DNA of 64,000 nt from CAVSQX01 sp963730225. Its GTDB lineage: Bacteria > Planctomycetota > Phycisphaerae > Tepidisphaerales > Tepidisphaeraceae. The notes under the pieces were generated by a model, which saw only the letters and a list, made by a program, of their open reading frames with translations, did not search any database and was not told where the DNA came from. Every line of letters starts with the position of its first letter. The first letter of the stretch is position 1. The stretch spans positions 1,116,001 through 1,180,000 of the forward strand of contig CAVSQX010000002.1 of the NCBI GenBank assembly GCA_963730225.1, given 5' to 3'. Position numbers and translations under genes: made by a program. Shown here one piece after another: positions 44,927 through 54,695 of this stretch.

Positions 44927-46022
44927 CGCATTGAAGCTAGGCCTGTTGTTGGTCGCGGTGATGCCGGCCTGCCGTGCCGGGGCACAGGAGCCGACGACCG
45001 CGCCCAGCGTGCTCGAGGAGCTGAGCCGCCAGACGCAGCAGACGTTTGAGAGTGTTCGCCCGTGCATCATTCGGGTGCAGGTTCCCACGCCGCAATGGCT
45101 GGAACAGCTCAATGCGATCAACGAGCAAAAGCGATTGATGGAAAAGTGGGGCCAGCAGTTGAACCCTGATGTGCGCGATCTGCTGATCAAACAGCAGGAG
45201 CAAACCCGGGCGGAAATCTATCAGCGAGTCGGAGCGGTGGTGGCGACGCAACCGGCGGCGACGACGCAAGCCGCCGCGGCGCCGACGACGCCCAATCCCG
45301 GGGACATGGTGCTGGTGGCTCCGGGACTGGTGATTGATGAGATGGGGCACGCGCTGGTGCCGATGTTCATCGAGCCGCAGGCGGTTGCCAACATGTCGCT
45401 GCGTGCCGCCGGCGGTGACGGACGTGCGACGTTGGCGCGATTCATCGGATCCGACCGGCAGACGAACATGACGATCGTGCAGTTGGAAAGCCCGGTGACG
45501 AAGGTGGCGACGCTGGCGCCGCGACGGCCGGACGATGGATCGCTGGCGCTGGTTTTTTCTCCCGATGGAACGCTTCACCTGACGGTTTGGAGCAACACGC
45601 ATCCGGAGCAGGGGCTGATTGTCACGCCGAACGGATCGGTGGCGGGATTCGGCATCAACGGCGGATTCATGGAGTTGGCCGCCTCACAACCCATCGCGCA
45701 ACAGATCATCGCCACCGGACAGGTGCATCGGGCCATCCTCGGCGTTGGCGTGCACGAAGTGGGCAAGGACGAAATTCTGCGGCAGGAGATTCCCGGACTG
45801 GGCGATCGGGCCGCGCTTCAGATTCGCACGGTGAACCCGGGCTCGGCGGCGCAGAAGGCGGGATTGCAGGTGGGGGATTTAATTCTGGCCATCGATGGCG
45901 AGCCGGTCACGGACACGCAAACGTTCGCCGCGATCATCGCCACACGCAACGGGAAGACCGCCCTGGCCGTTCTGCGGAATTCGCAGACGGTGCAGGTGAG
46001 CGTCCAGATGCAGCCCAGATAG
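44913..46022 (+). CDS. Secreted PDZ protein, degenerate HtrA-like
   Basis: The 369-residue protein has an N-terminal signal (LKLGLLLVAVMPACRAGA, possibly a lipoprotein), a long helical region and an HtrA-like body. Where HtrA proteases have the catalytic GNSGGPL this chain has NGSVAGFGINGGFMEL, so the serine nucleophile is probably absent. The C-terminus is a clear PDZ domain (about residues 250-365) with RTVNPGSAAQKAGLQVGDLILAIDGEPV. It may sense or bind exported proteins, not cut them. It is the third gene after the sigma and anti-sigma genes. Confidence 0.7.
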   Translation: MSNINALKLGLLLVAVMPACRAGAQEPTTAPSVLEELSRQTQQTFESVRPCIIRVQVPTPQWLEQLNAINEQKRLMEKWGQQLNPDVRDLLIKQQEQTRAEIYQRVGAVVATQPAATTQAAAAPTTPNPGDMVLVAPGLVIDEMGHALVPMFIEPQAVANMSLRAAGGDGRATLARFIGSDRQTNMTIVQLESPVTKVATLAPRRPDDGSLALVFSPDGTLHLTVWSNTHPEQGLIVTPNGSVAGFGINGGFMELAASQPIAQQIIATGQVHRAILGVGVHEVGKDEILRQEIPGLGDRAALQIRTVNPGSAAQKAGLQVGDLILAIDGEPVTDTQTFAAIIATRNGKTALAVLRNSQTVQVSVQMQPR

Positions 46023-46183
46023 CTGGGAGCATGTCCGATAAGGGCGGGGCGCTGGGGGTTTTTGCGGATTTTCACTTCTTTTTCCGGCAATTCGGCCGGG
46101 CATTGGCCCGGGCTGGATTAACCGCCACCGTGGCCAAGACGATGAGATGAAAGCAGGTCCGAACTACGGACACGCGGCTTGTC

Positions 46184-47905
46184 ATGGACCGAACTTTATC
46201 GTTTCAGTCTGCGCCCGAAGTTCACGCCAACGAGGCAGCGCCGCGGTCGCGCCCGCTTTTTCAGTTTGGTTTGCAGGGAAAGCTCGTCTGCACGCTGCTG
46301 GGGATGGTGTTCATCGCGCTGGGAAGCAGTTGCTGGCTCTTCGCCCAGCAGAACGATCAGCAGATCAGCGAGATGATGGGCCAGCAGGCCCGGCTGGTGG
46401 CGTACACGCTGTCGTTGGCGTCGGCGCCGCTGATGAGCGGCAGGAATCGTGATGGCCTGCGGGCGATGGAAAGCGATCTACTCAAAGCCCACAACATTCT
46501 GTACATTGCCTACTACGACGCCAACAAAAAACCGATCGCGCTGGCGAACCGATATGCCGATTTTTCGTGGAAGGATGTGAGTCCGCTGGTGGCGGGGTCG
46601 GAGATGCTCGTGATGAGCCAGCCGCAGGGCGATTCGTTCGGGCCCCACCTGGATGTCTACAGTCGGGTGTACGGCAAGGATCAAAAGGTGCTGGGATATG
46701 TGCTGGTGGGCGTTTCGCTGGATCAGGAGCAGGAGCAGGCGACGTGGGTGAACTGGCTGGTGCTTTGCATCGGGGCGGCGGTCGTGCTTCTGAGCCTGCC
46801 CATCGGGTCGCTGCTGGTTTACGGAATCTTCAAGCCGATTCGGGAACTTGTCGAAGCGACCAAAAAAATGTCGGCGGGAAGGCTGGACATTCAAGTGGAA
46901 ACCGAACGGAAAGATCTGATCGGCGATCTGGCCCGTTCCTTCCAGCACATGGTGGAACACGTTCGCAAACAGCGCGAAGCCCTGGCGACAAGCAACAGCC
47001 AGCTCGCCGACGCCAACGAGCAGTTGGGATTGGCCAACAAGGCGCTGCACGAAGCCAACCGCGATCTGGAAAAGAAAGTGCAACAGCGCACCGGACAATT
47101 GGAGTCGGCGAACCTGCGGCTTCAGGCGGAAATCGCGGAGAAGGAAGATTTCGTCCGCGCCGTGTCGCACGATCTGAACGCCCCGCTGCGGAATATCGAC
47201 GGGATGGCCGCGTTGCTGCTCTCCAAGCATCGTGAGGATTTCACCGAAGAGGTGACGCATCGGCTCGAGCGCATTCAGAAGAACGTGCAGGTGGAAACGG
47301 ATCTGATTTCCGAGCTGCTGGAGTTGTCGCGGATCAAGACGCAGCGGCAGGAGATCGAGCCGGTGGACGTGGAAGCGCTGGTCAGTGATCTCAAAGGAGT
47401 TTTCGAGGAGGACCTGCGGAGCCGGCAGATCCAGATGATGCTGGACACGCCGCTGCCCCCGTTGATTGCGGAGAAATCGCGCATTCGCCAGGTGTTCCAG
47501 AACCTGATCGACAACGCCATCAAGTATATGGGCGAGCAGACGATCCGGGAAATCCACGTCGGCTGCGAGGTGGCCGGCGACGAGGCGCAGTTTTATGTGC
47601 GCGACACCGGCATGGGAATTGAAGCGGACGATTTGGGCAAGGTGTTTTTTGTGTTTCGGCGCGGGCGCGGGGCGGCGTCCCAAAATGTGCCGGGCAAGGG
47701 GATCGGATTGTCCAGCGTCAAGAGCATCGTCGAGACGTACAGCGGGTCCATCTGGGTGGAGAGCCATGTGGGCGAGGGAAGCATTTTCCGATTCACGATC
47801 AACGGCCGGCATGTTTGCGGCCCCGACGGTCAGCCTCTGGTTCAAGCGGAAGATCCGCAGAAATACGGGAGTCCGAATTTGCCGGCGGATCGACGGGCGG
47901 CGTAG
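46184..47905 (+). CDS. Membrane sensor histidine kinase (HAMP, HisKA, HATPase)
   Basis: The 573-residue protein has two transmembrane helices (about 30-50 and 185-208) around a periplasmic sensor (PAS/CACHE-like) domain, a HAMP region (about 210-265) and a coiled coil (about 265-325). The HisKA domain has the phosphoacceptor His in FVRAVSHDLNAPLRNIDG (about residue 329), and a HATPase domain has the N box in VFQNLIDNAIKYMG and G boxes YVRDTGMGIEADDL and GKGIGLSSVKSIVE. It precedes a response regulator by 10 bases and a GGDEF response regulator after that, which suggests a branched phosphotransfer pathway. Confidence 0.93.
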   Translation: MDRTLSFQSAPEVHANEAAPRSRPLFQFGLQGKLVCTLLGMVFIALGSSCWLFAQQNDQQISEMMGQQARLVAYTLSLASAPLMSGRNRDGLRAMESDLLKAHNILYIAYYDANKKPIALANRYADFSWKDVSPLVAGSEMLVMSQPQGDSFGPHLDVYSRVYGKDQKVLGYVLVGVSLDQEQEQATWVNWLVLCIGAAVVLLSLPIGSLLVYGIFKPIRELVEATKKMSAGRLDIQVETERKDLIGDLARSFQHMVEHVRKQREALATSNSQLADANEQLGLANKALHEANRDLEKKVQQRTGQLESANLRLQAEIAEKEDFVRAVSHDLNAPLRNIDGMAALLLSKHREDFTEEVTHRLERIQKNVQVETDLISELLELSRIKTQRQEIEPVDVEALVSDLKGVFEEDLRSRQIQMMLDTPLPPLIAEKSRIRQVFQNLIDNAIKYMGEQTIREIHVGCEVAGDEAQFYVRDTGMGIEADDLGKVFFVFRRGRGAASQNVPGKGIGLSSVKSIVETYSGSIWVESHVGEGSIFRFTINGRHVCGPDGQPLVQAEDPQKYGSPNLPADRRAA

Positions 47906-47915
47906 GAGAACCATC

Positions 47916-48417
47916 ATGCGCACGGATGTGGCGAGCGAGAATCAAGTTGGGTCGGACCGGTCGTTCAGCCCGGCGCCGATTCTGCTGGTGGATGACGACA
48001 GCGATTGCCGGATGCTGATCCGCGACGCCATCGTGGCCAGCAAGTTGCGCAACACGGTGTACGAGGCGAGCAACGCCCACCAGGCATGGGCCCTGCTGCA
48101 CCGCCAGCCGCCGTTTGAGAACGCCCTGCGCCCGGGGCTGATTTACCTGGACGTCGAGATGCCCGGCGTCAGCGGCATCGAGTTGCTGCGGAAGATCCGA
48201 AGCGATGCGTCGCTGGCGGATATTTCGGTGGTCATGATGACCGGTGTGAGCGACGAAAAGCAGATGTGGGCCGCCGCCGAGGCCGGGGCCAACAGTTATG
48301 CCATCAAACCGGCCAGCGCAGGAGTTTCTCAAAACCGTAATCGACTGCACCAATTATTGGCTCGGCGTGCACCAGTGCCCGGGGCATCATTTATCGGGAA
48401 AGGCGTGTCGGCGATGA
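47916..48417 (+). CDS. Single-domain response regulator, frameshifted near the end
   Basis: The ATG at 47916 opens about 20 residues then ILLVDDDSDCRMLIRDAI, the receiver domain with acidic cluster, phosphoacceptor Asp in LIYLDVEMPGVSG and Lys in SYAIKPAS. One C is missing near 48320; with it restored the protein continues FLKTVIDCTNYWLGVHQCP to a stop at 48415-48417, the normal C-terminus of the Rcp1-like, stand-alone receiver group. Corrected length is about 166 residues. It follows the histidine kinase by 10 bases and is its likely partner. Confidence 0.88.
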
Positions 48418-48495
48418 ATCGATGAGAAATCGTGGCCGCCCGGCGGCGGATATCGTAGATCAATCTGCACGCGACCAAGAAAAGGCTGGGAGATT

Positions 48496-49491
48496 TTGGA
48501 ACCATTTAAGCTGCTCATCATCGAGGACGACGTGGACCAGCAGGAGCTGATTCGCGCCGCCGTGGAGGCGCATCTGGGCTCGGGCACGGTAGTGTCGGTC
48601 AGCAACCGCAAAGCCGCGCTCGAGCAGGATTTCAATTCCTTCAGCCTGATTCTTACCGATTACAATCTGCCCGACGCCAGCGGAATGGAATTGCTGGAAG
48701 ATGTCCGCAAGCGCTCGGAAACGCCGGTGATCATGGTGACCGGCGAGAATGTCGGTCGGATCGCCGCCGAGGCGATTCGGCGCGGGGCGACGGATTATGT
48801 CGTCAAATCCGGCGATTACCTTCAGACGATTCCACTGGTCATCGAGAAGAACCTGTCGATGGCCAAGGTAAAGCGCGAGAACGAGCGCCTGCGCCAGCAG
48901 GTGGAGCAGACGCTTTTGGAATTGCAATTCAAGAACGGTCAATTGCAGGATTCGCTTCAGCGGATGGAGCGCATGGCGGCGACCGATCCGCTCACCGGGC
49001 TGTACAACCGGCGTTATCTGGGCCGCGTGCTGGAACAGATGTTCGCCGAAGCGCAGCGGTTCAGCACCGATCTGGCCTGCGTCATGATCGATCTGGACGG
49101 ATACAAGCAGTTCAACGACACGCACGGACACCAGGTGGGCGATCAACTGCTGGTCACGGCCGGGCGAGTCATCACCGCGAACATGCGGAAGATGGACGTC
49201 GCCGCCCGATACGGCGGCGATGAGTTCGTGCTGCTGCTGCCGCGTGCGGACACCCCCGAGGCGGCGGGAGTGGCCCAACGGATTCGCGACGATTACTGCA
49301 CGGCTTCGGCCAGCCTGCTCGGTTCGGACGTGGGCGTGCATCTGTCGGCGGGCATCGGTTCGCTCTCGGCCCATCGCGCCAACGGACCCGAACATCTGCT
49401 GGCGCTGGCCGACAAAGCGCTGTATCGAGCCAAGGACGCGGGGCGAAACCGAATTGCGATCGCGGAAGTCGCCGCGGCCACGGCGGCGTAG
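48496..49491 (+). CDS. Response regulator with GGDEF domain (diguanylate cyclase)
   Basis: Start is a TTG at 48496 with GGGAG upstream. The receiver domain (about residues 1-120) has LLIIEDDVDQQELIR and the phosphoacceptor Asp in LILTDYNLPDASG. A helical linker leads to a GGDEF domain (about 165-331) with DPLTGLYNRRYL, the substrate loop and YGGDEFVLLLPR. The inhibitory I-site RKMD lies five residues before GGDEF and is intact, so product feedback is expected. It would make c-di-GMP in response to phosphorylation, probably from the kinase two genes upstream. Confidence 0.92.
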   Translation: MEPFKLLIIEDDVDQQELIRAAVEAHLGSGTVVSVSNRKAALEQDFNSFSLILTDYNLPDASGMELLEDVRKRSETPVIMVTGENVGRIAAEAIRRGATDYVVKSGDYLQTIPLVIEKNLSMAKVKRENERLRQQVEQTLLELQFKNGQLQDSLQRMERMAATDPLTGLYNRRYLGRVLEQMFAEAQRFSTDLACVMIDLDGYKQFNDTHGHQVGDQLLVTAGRVITANMRKMDVAARYGGDEFVLLLPRADTPEAAGVAQRIRDDYCTASASLLGSDVGVHLSAGIGSLSAHRANGPEHLLALADKALYRAKDAGRNRIAIAEVAAATAA

Positions 49492-49508
49492 GGTATCATG
49501 CCTCCTCC

Positions 49509-52027
49509 ATGTCGGCTGAGGCGGGCAAATCACAGCCATGGCTTGACGTTCTGGCCCACCGGCCGGCGCGTAACGATGGCTCTGTGCCTGGCCGGGGGAA
49601 TTCTGGCCAGCTCCCAATTCGAAATCCGTCCCGGGTATTTGCTTGCGCTGATCGGACTGCTCGCGACGGCGGCGGCCCTGACAATTCGCCTGCCGGTCAT
49701 CGCCTCGGTCCTGCTGGCAGGAGCGATATTTCTCTGCGGAGCCGCACTGCGGCAAAGCGAGCATCTATATTTTCCGAGCGATCATGTTGGGCTGTTCTCC
49801 GCCGATGAACCGAGATTGGGACAATTCAAGCTGCGGCTGATTGATGAGCCGCATCTTTTTATCGGTTCGCTCGCGCAACTCTGGCGCTACCGCCCAAGCA
49901 GGTTGCCGCGGTGGAAGTGGAGGCCGTGAAAACCACCGCCGGCTGGACGCCGGCCAGCGGACAAACCATTCTGCAAGTCGACGGCATCGTTCCGCAATTG
50001 AACATCGGGCAGATGGTCGAGGTGGTCGGAATTCTTCAACGCCCGCCGCCGGCGATGAATCCCGGTCAGTTCGACGAAGCCGCGTATTATCGCCGACTTC
50101 GGATACTTGCAACGATCAAGGCCCCGCGCGCCGGTGATGTTCAGATCATCGCCGACAACGGCCCGACACCGCTCCAGTGGCTGCGCCTCAAAGCTCGCCA
50201 TCTGCTGGCCAAAGGATTCTCCACGAAGCTGCTGCCCGATGGCATTCTGCTGCGCGCGTTGCTTCTGGGCGATCACGATCCGGAATTGCGCGACGTTCAG
50301 CAGGAATTCGTCCGCACCGGCGTCGCATATCAACTGAACATCAGCGGCCTGCACATCGCCATGCTCAGCGGTTTGATCATCTGGATCGGCCGGCTGCTGT
50401 GCGCCCGGCCGCGGGTTTATCTGGGAGCGGCAACGGCGTTTCTGCTGATCTATTCGGCCGTCGCGCTGCCATCGTATTCAGGCGCGCGATGGATCGTCAT
50501 GTGGATGGTCTTCTGGCTGGGAACCTGGACGCGGCGAAAAACCGATTGGTTCCACCTGGTCGCTCTGGCGGTCACCGTGATTCTGGTCTGGCACCCAGCG
50601 GATCTGTTCGATGCCGGATTTCAGTTGAGCGTGGCGGTGGTGCTTGGGCTTGCGCTGCTGATGCCGGCGATGCAGAAATTTTGGTTCAGTCTGCGCGATC
50701 CAGACAAGGTGATCGCCGAATTGGGGATCCAGCCGACGATTCTGCAATCCGGCTGGCGCGGATTTGCCGGTGGATGGCGATCGGTCCTCGGCGGAACCGT
50801 GATCGGCTGGCTGGTTACTTTGCCGCTGGTTGCGTACCACTTCGGAGATTTGCACCTGTGGGCCATCTTGGGCGCGATACTGCTGATGCCGATCGCGCTG
50901 ACAGCCCTGGTCGGTGGAATGCTGAAGGTGTTTTTGACGCTGCTCGCGCCGATGTTGGCCCCGTGGTTGGCAACGGCAGCGGCCGGGCCGGTGAGCCTGA
51001 TGCGTCACGTCGTCGCCGTGCTCGCCAAGCTGCCCGGCGGCGACATGCCCCTGGGAGCGCCGTCGATCTGGCTGATCCTCATTTACTACGGTCTGCTGCT
51101 CCTGCCGCTGACGCCGCCGACGGCTCTGTTTCGTGGCAGGCGAAGATGGCTGCTGCGATTGGCCCCGGCGTTGGGCGTGGCGGCGATCCTGTTTCCGCTG
51201 AGTCCGTGGGCCCCCCCGACAGTCGGGCCGCCGCAGTTGCGATTCACGCTGCTGTCGCTGGGTGCCGGCCAATGCGCCGTGCTCGAACCGCCCGGCGGCC
51301 AGCCCATCATCTTCGACGCCGGATCGGATTCGGTCTCCGAAGTCGCTCAGAAAATCATCGAGCCGTTTTTCCACTTCGAGGGGCGGTCGCACGTCGACGA
51401 GATTTTCCTGAGCCACGGCGATTACGATCACGTCTGCGCCGCCGGCGAAATCGCATCGCTGTACGGCGTTCGCTCCGTGATGATCAGCCCTTTCTTTCGC
51501 CGAAATTCCGCCGGAAGCGCGACGGATGAGGAATTGCTGGCAACACTGGACCGCATCGGCCGCACGCCGAAGATCATCGCTCAGGGAGATCATTTCGAAT
51601 TGGCCGGCGGCGCGAAGGTCGATGTTTTGTGGCCGCCGACCAGCGGCGATTTGAATTCCAACAACGCCGGGCTGGTATTGCACTGACCTACGCCGGCCGG
51701 TCAATTCTGATGCCCGCGGACATTCAAGACCCCGGATTCGCCGGCGTGCTGAAACGGCCCGACTTGCTCAGGTCCGATGTGCTGGTGGCCGCGCATCACG
51801 GCAGCAGCGAATCACTGACCCCGGCGTTTTTGCGAGCGGTGGGTGCACAGATGATCGTGAGCTCAAATGCGTGGCGGTTGACCAGCAAGCAGAAACGGTT
51901 CGATGCGATGGTCGGCCATACGCCGCTGTATCGGACGAGCAGTTGCGGGGCGATTACGGTGACGATTAGCAAAGATGGTAAAATCTCGATCAGTTCTTTT
52001 CTCAGGAATGGCAGTCCGTCGCCGTAG
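49509..52027 (+). CDS. comEC: ComEC/Rec2 DNA-uptake channel, two or three frameshifts
   Basis: ComEC forms the inner-membrane channel for transforming DNA. Pieces in different frames form one gene of about 840 codons. The first is MSAEAGKSQPWLDVLAHRPA (ATG 49509; alternative 49498), shifting near 49567 to TMALCLAGGILASSQ. A second shift in a CCC run near 49894 leads to the OB-like region and the competence domain (TGVAYQLNISGLHIAMLSG), about ten helices, and a metallo-beta-lactamase-like domain (EIFLSHGDYDHVCAAGEIA). A third shift near 51680 is repaired by one added base to give NNAGLVLRLTYAGRSILMPADIQ, then AAHHGSSES and the stop at 52027. All motifs are intact, so function is probably retained in vivo. 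Confidence 0.85.
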
Positions 52028-52036
52028 ACCGACCGC

Positions 52037-52524
52037 ATGCAGCCTGCACCGCGCATTCTCCGCATTCTAAAACGCATCGTCGTGGGATATGTCTGTTGGC
52101 TTGGGTTGATGGCGGTCCACGAATCCGGCCATGTCCTCTTCGGATGGCTGACCGGAGGTCATGTGCAGCGCGTTGTCTTGCCGCTCTGGGGCTTTTCTCG
52201 CACCGATGTCTGCCCGATCCGAGTCCGCGATTGGAAACCTGGGGTGGACCGGTAATGGGTTGCGTGTGGCCTTTGCTGATTTGCGTATGCCTGAAAGTCA
52301 TCAACGGCAAGGTCTGGCCCACAATGCTTTTCTTCACGGGTTTCTGCCTGATTGCGAACGGCAGTTACATCGGAGCGGGTTGGGCGATGCACTCCGGAGA
52401 TGCAAGGGAATTGGTTGAATTCGGCGCGCCACGGTCTGTGCTGATAGCGTTCGGCGTCGTCACCGTCATACCGGGGCTGATCATCTGGCATCGCCTTGGC
52501 CGAGTCACTCAACTGCTGCGATGA
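52037..52524 (+). CDS. Small M50-like HExxH membrane protein, frameshifted
   Basis: The ATG at 52037 opens MQPAPRILRILKRIVVGYVC and a helix ending LGLMAVHESGHVLFGWLTGGHV, where HESGH is an HExxH zinc motif like that of site-2 (M50) proteases. The frame breaks near 52243; with one base added it continues TWGGPVMGCVWPLLICVCLK, two more helices and ends at 52524. WGGP is typical of the segment after the first helix in related small membrane proteins. Corrected length is about 162 residues, shorter than full M50 proteases. It could be an intramembrane protease or a degenerate relative. Confidence 0.65.
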
Positions 52525-52526
52525 TG

Positions 52527-53984
52527 TTACATTCCCGGCCGCCGCTGATGCCAATCGGTCGCCACCTCGTACATCCGCGCGATCCGCAGCAACTTTTCCT
52601 CGCCAAACGTTGGCCCCAGCAACTGCAACCCGATCGGCAACGGCTTTTCTCCCGAGGTGAACCCGCACGGCAAACTGATTCCCGCGATGCCGGCGATGTT
52701 GCACGTCACCGTGAACACATCGCACAAATACATCTGAAGCGGATCGCCGGTTTTTTCCCCGGCCTTGAATGCCGGCGTCGGCGAGGTCGGACACAAAACC
52801 GCGTCGCATTTTTCAAACGCGCGATCGAAATCCTGTTTGATCAGTGTCCGAATTTTCAGGGCGCGGACGTAGTACGCATCGTAATATCCGCTGCTCAGCG
52901 CGTAGGTGCCGATCATGATTCGCCGTTGAACTTCTTCGCCGAAACCCTCGGCCCGGCTCTTGCTGAAAAGCTCGATGATGTCTTTCACCGGCTCGGCCGT
53001 GCGATGGCCAAAATGCACGCCGTCGTAGCGGGCCAGATTGCTGGATGCTTCGCACGGGGCGATCACATAATACGCCGCGATGCCGTACTCGGTGTGCGGC
53101 AGCGAAATATCGACCAGCTGGGCCCCGAGTTCCTGATATTTTTTCGTGGCCGCATCGATCGCCGACTTCACCTGCGGGTCCATGCCGCTGGTCAGCGCGA
53201 ATTCCTTCACGATGCCCAGCCGAAGCCCCTTCACCGGTTGATTCAGATCGGCCAGATAATCCGGCGGCGGCTGGGGAACGCTGGTGCTGTCTTTGCGATC
53301 GTGGCCGGCGATGACGTTCATCAGCAGCGCAACATCGGCAACCGTGTGCCCGAACGGCCCGATCTGATCGAGACTGCTGGCGAACGCTACCAAACCGTAT
53401 CGGCTGACCCGCCCGTACGTCGGCTTGAGCCCGACCACGCCGCACAGCGACGCCGGCTGGCGGATCGAGCCGCCGGTGTCGGAGCCGATGCTCCCGCAGC
53501 ACAGCCCCCCGGCCAGCGCCGCCGCGCTTCCGCCGCTACTGCCGCCGGGCACGCGGCTGGTGTCCCACGGATTTCGCGTGATACGAAACGCGCTGTTCTC
53601 CGTCGAACTGCCCATGGCAAACTCGTCGAGATTCGTCTTTCCCAGAATCACCGCTCCGGCCGATTCGAGTTTTTTCACGACGGTGGCATCGTAGGGAGCG
53701 CGAAATTCGGCGAGCATTTTCGACGAGCAGGTGGTTCGGCCGAACGTCGTGCAGAGATTGTCCTTCAGCGCGATCGGCACGCCCGCCAGCGGGCCGGTGA
53801 TTTTTCCAGCATCGACCGCCTGCGCCTGCTGCATGGCGCGATCCGGATAAGTCTCGTTGAATGCCTGTAAAGTCGGATCGACTTTGGCGATGCGATCCAG
53901 CGCCTGGCGGGTCAATTCCGTCGAGGAAATTTTCTTCCCGGCGATCGCGTCGCGGGCGCCGATGAGTGTGTCAAATGCCAACAT
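52527..53984 (-). CDS. gatA: Asp-tRNA(Asn)/Glu-tRNA(Gln) amidotransferase subunit A
   Basis: GatA supplies ammonia for transamidation of mischarged tRNA. The 485-residue amidase has the Ser-cisSer-Lys triad: Lys in GVPIALKDNLCT, cisSer in PGGSSGGSAAALAGG and nucleophilic Ser in GSDTGGSIRQPASLCGVVGLKPTYG. The length is typical. It follows gatC by 22 bases and rpmB on the same strand; gatB is not in the window. Confidence 0.96.
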   Translation of the reverse strand: MLAFDTLIGARDAIAGKKISSTELTRQALDRIAKVDPTLQAFNETYPDRAMQQAQAVDAGKITGPLAGVPIALKDNLCTTFGRTTCSSKMLAEFRAPYDATVVKKLESAGAVILGKTNLDEFAMGSSTENSAFRITRNPWDTSRVPGGSSGGSAAALAGGLCCGSIGSDTGGSIRQPASLCGVVGLKPTYGRVSRYGLVAFASSLDQIGPFGHTVADVALLMNVIAGHDRKDSTSVPQPPPDYLADLNQPVKGLRLGIVKEFALTSGMDPQVKSAIDAATKKYQELGAQLVDISLPHTEYGIAAYYVIAPCEASSNLARYDGVHFGHRTAEPVKDIIELFSKSRAEGFGEEVQRRIMIGTYALSSGYYDAYYVRALKIRTLIKQDFDRAFEKCDAVLCPTSPTPAFKAGEKTGDPLQMYLCDVFTVTCNIAGIAGISLPCGFTSGEKPLPIGLQLLGPTFGEEKLLRIARMYEVATDWHQRRPGM

Positions 53985-54006
53985 GGTTGTGCTCGGCGCA
54001 GTGTCA

Positions 54007-54324
54007 TCATCCCGCCGAATCTTCCTCGCCGCCGATCACCTTGGGCACCTTGAAAAACGGCCCGTCGGTTTCCGGAGCGTTCTGCAAAACTTTCTCCAGC
54101 GGCAAGCTCGGCTCTACGACATCCTCACGAAAAACATTGTGAAGCGGCAGCGCGTGGGCCAGCGGCTCGACGTTGCTGACATCCACCTGGCCGATCTTGG
54201 CGACGTAACCGAGAATCGATTCCAGTTGCCCGGTGAGTTTTTCCAATCGCTGCGGGGAAAGATCGAGCCGGGCGAGCATCGCCACGTGCCGAACATCCGC
54301 GGGCGTGATCTTCGTGTCGGGCAT
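54007..54324 (-). CDS. gatC: Asp-tRNA(Asn)/Glu-tRNA(Gln) amidotransferase subunit C
   Basis: The 105-residue protein has the GatC pattern: DVRHVAMLARLDLSPQRLEKLTGQLESILGYVAKIGQVDVSNVEPLAHALPL, followed by the acidic linker and FFKVPKVIG end. GatC holds GatA and GatB together. It lies between rpmB (13 bases upstream) and gatA (22 bases downstream) in one operon. Confidence 0.95.
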   Translation of the reverse strand: MPDTKITPADVRHVAMLARLDLSPQRLEKLTGQLESILGYVAKIGQVDVSNVEPLAHALPLHNVFREDVVEPSLPLEKVLQNAPETDGPFFKVPKVIGGEEDSAG

Positions 54325-54337
54325 GGGGGCGAAAAAA

Positions 54338-54598
54338 TTACGCGGCGAGCGGTTTGTTGTACTTGCGGCGGACCGGCTTGACGACCAATCCCGACTTGAT
54401 CGCCTTGGCGCTGACCTTGATGCGCGTCACCCGCCCGTTCACCACCGCGCGAACTTTTTGAATGTTCGGCTTGAACTTGCGCGAGGTGATGCCGGTGATC
54501 TTGGTTCCCACGCCGCCCAGATACTTCGCCTTGCCGCGATGGGTGATCTGGTGGCCGAAACTGGTCTTCTTACCGGTGAAATAACAAACGCGGGGCAT
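54338..54598 (-). CDS. rpmB: 50S ribosomal protein L28
   Basis: The ATG at 54598 opens MPRVCYFTGKKTSFGHQITHRGKAK, the conserved beginning of bacterial L28, and the 86-residue chain ends VVKPVRRKYNKPLAA. An ORF extension upstream is not conserved. It is the first gene of the rpmB-gatC-gatA operon, with a good promoter 35-63 bases upstream and an IS1-like element inserted 16 bases beyond that promoter. Confidence 0.95.
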   Translation of the reverse strand: MPRVCYFTGKKTSFGHQITHRGKAKYLGGVGTKITGITSRKFKPNIQKVRAVVNGRVTRIKVSAKAIKSGLVVKPVRRKYNKPLAA

Positions 54599-54632
54599 TG
54601 AGGTCCTCTTTGGTCCAAAATTCGAGTTGGGG

Positions 54633-54661
54633 AGTATAGGGAAAGATGGGGGAGGCTGCAA
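54633..54661 (-). promoter_or_regulatory. Predicted promoter of rpmB-gatC-gatA
   Basis: On the minus strand TTGCAG (54656-54661), a 17-base spacer and TATACT (54633-54638). It is one of the best promoter matches in the window. The transposon inserted just upstream (boundary at 54676/54677) left it intact. Confidence 0.65.
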
Positions 54662-54668
54662 GGAAATG

Positions 54669-54676
54669 GAGATGGC
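54669..54676. repeat. 8-bp target-site duplication, left
   Basis: GAGATGGC directly abuts the left end of the IS1-like element and recurs at 57310-57317 directly after its right end. Such duplications of 8-9 bp are typical of IS1-family insertion. Confidence 0.85.
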
Positions 54677-54694
54677 GGTAGTGGGTCAGTTTGA
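54677..54694 (+). repeat. Left terminal inverted repeat of the IS1-like element
   Basis: Exact reverse complement of 57292-57309. It lies directly after the left target duplication and 1 base before the transposase stop codon region. Confidence 0.88.
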
Positions 54695-54695
54695 T

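Noticed and set aside
46031..46150. A 39-codon frame between the PDZ and kinase genes
   Set aside because: The GGGAG-like site sits too close to the ATG and the product has no signal or motif. A spacer is more likely.
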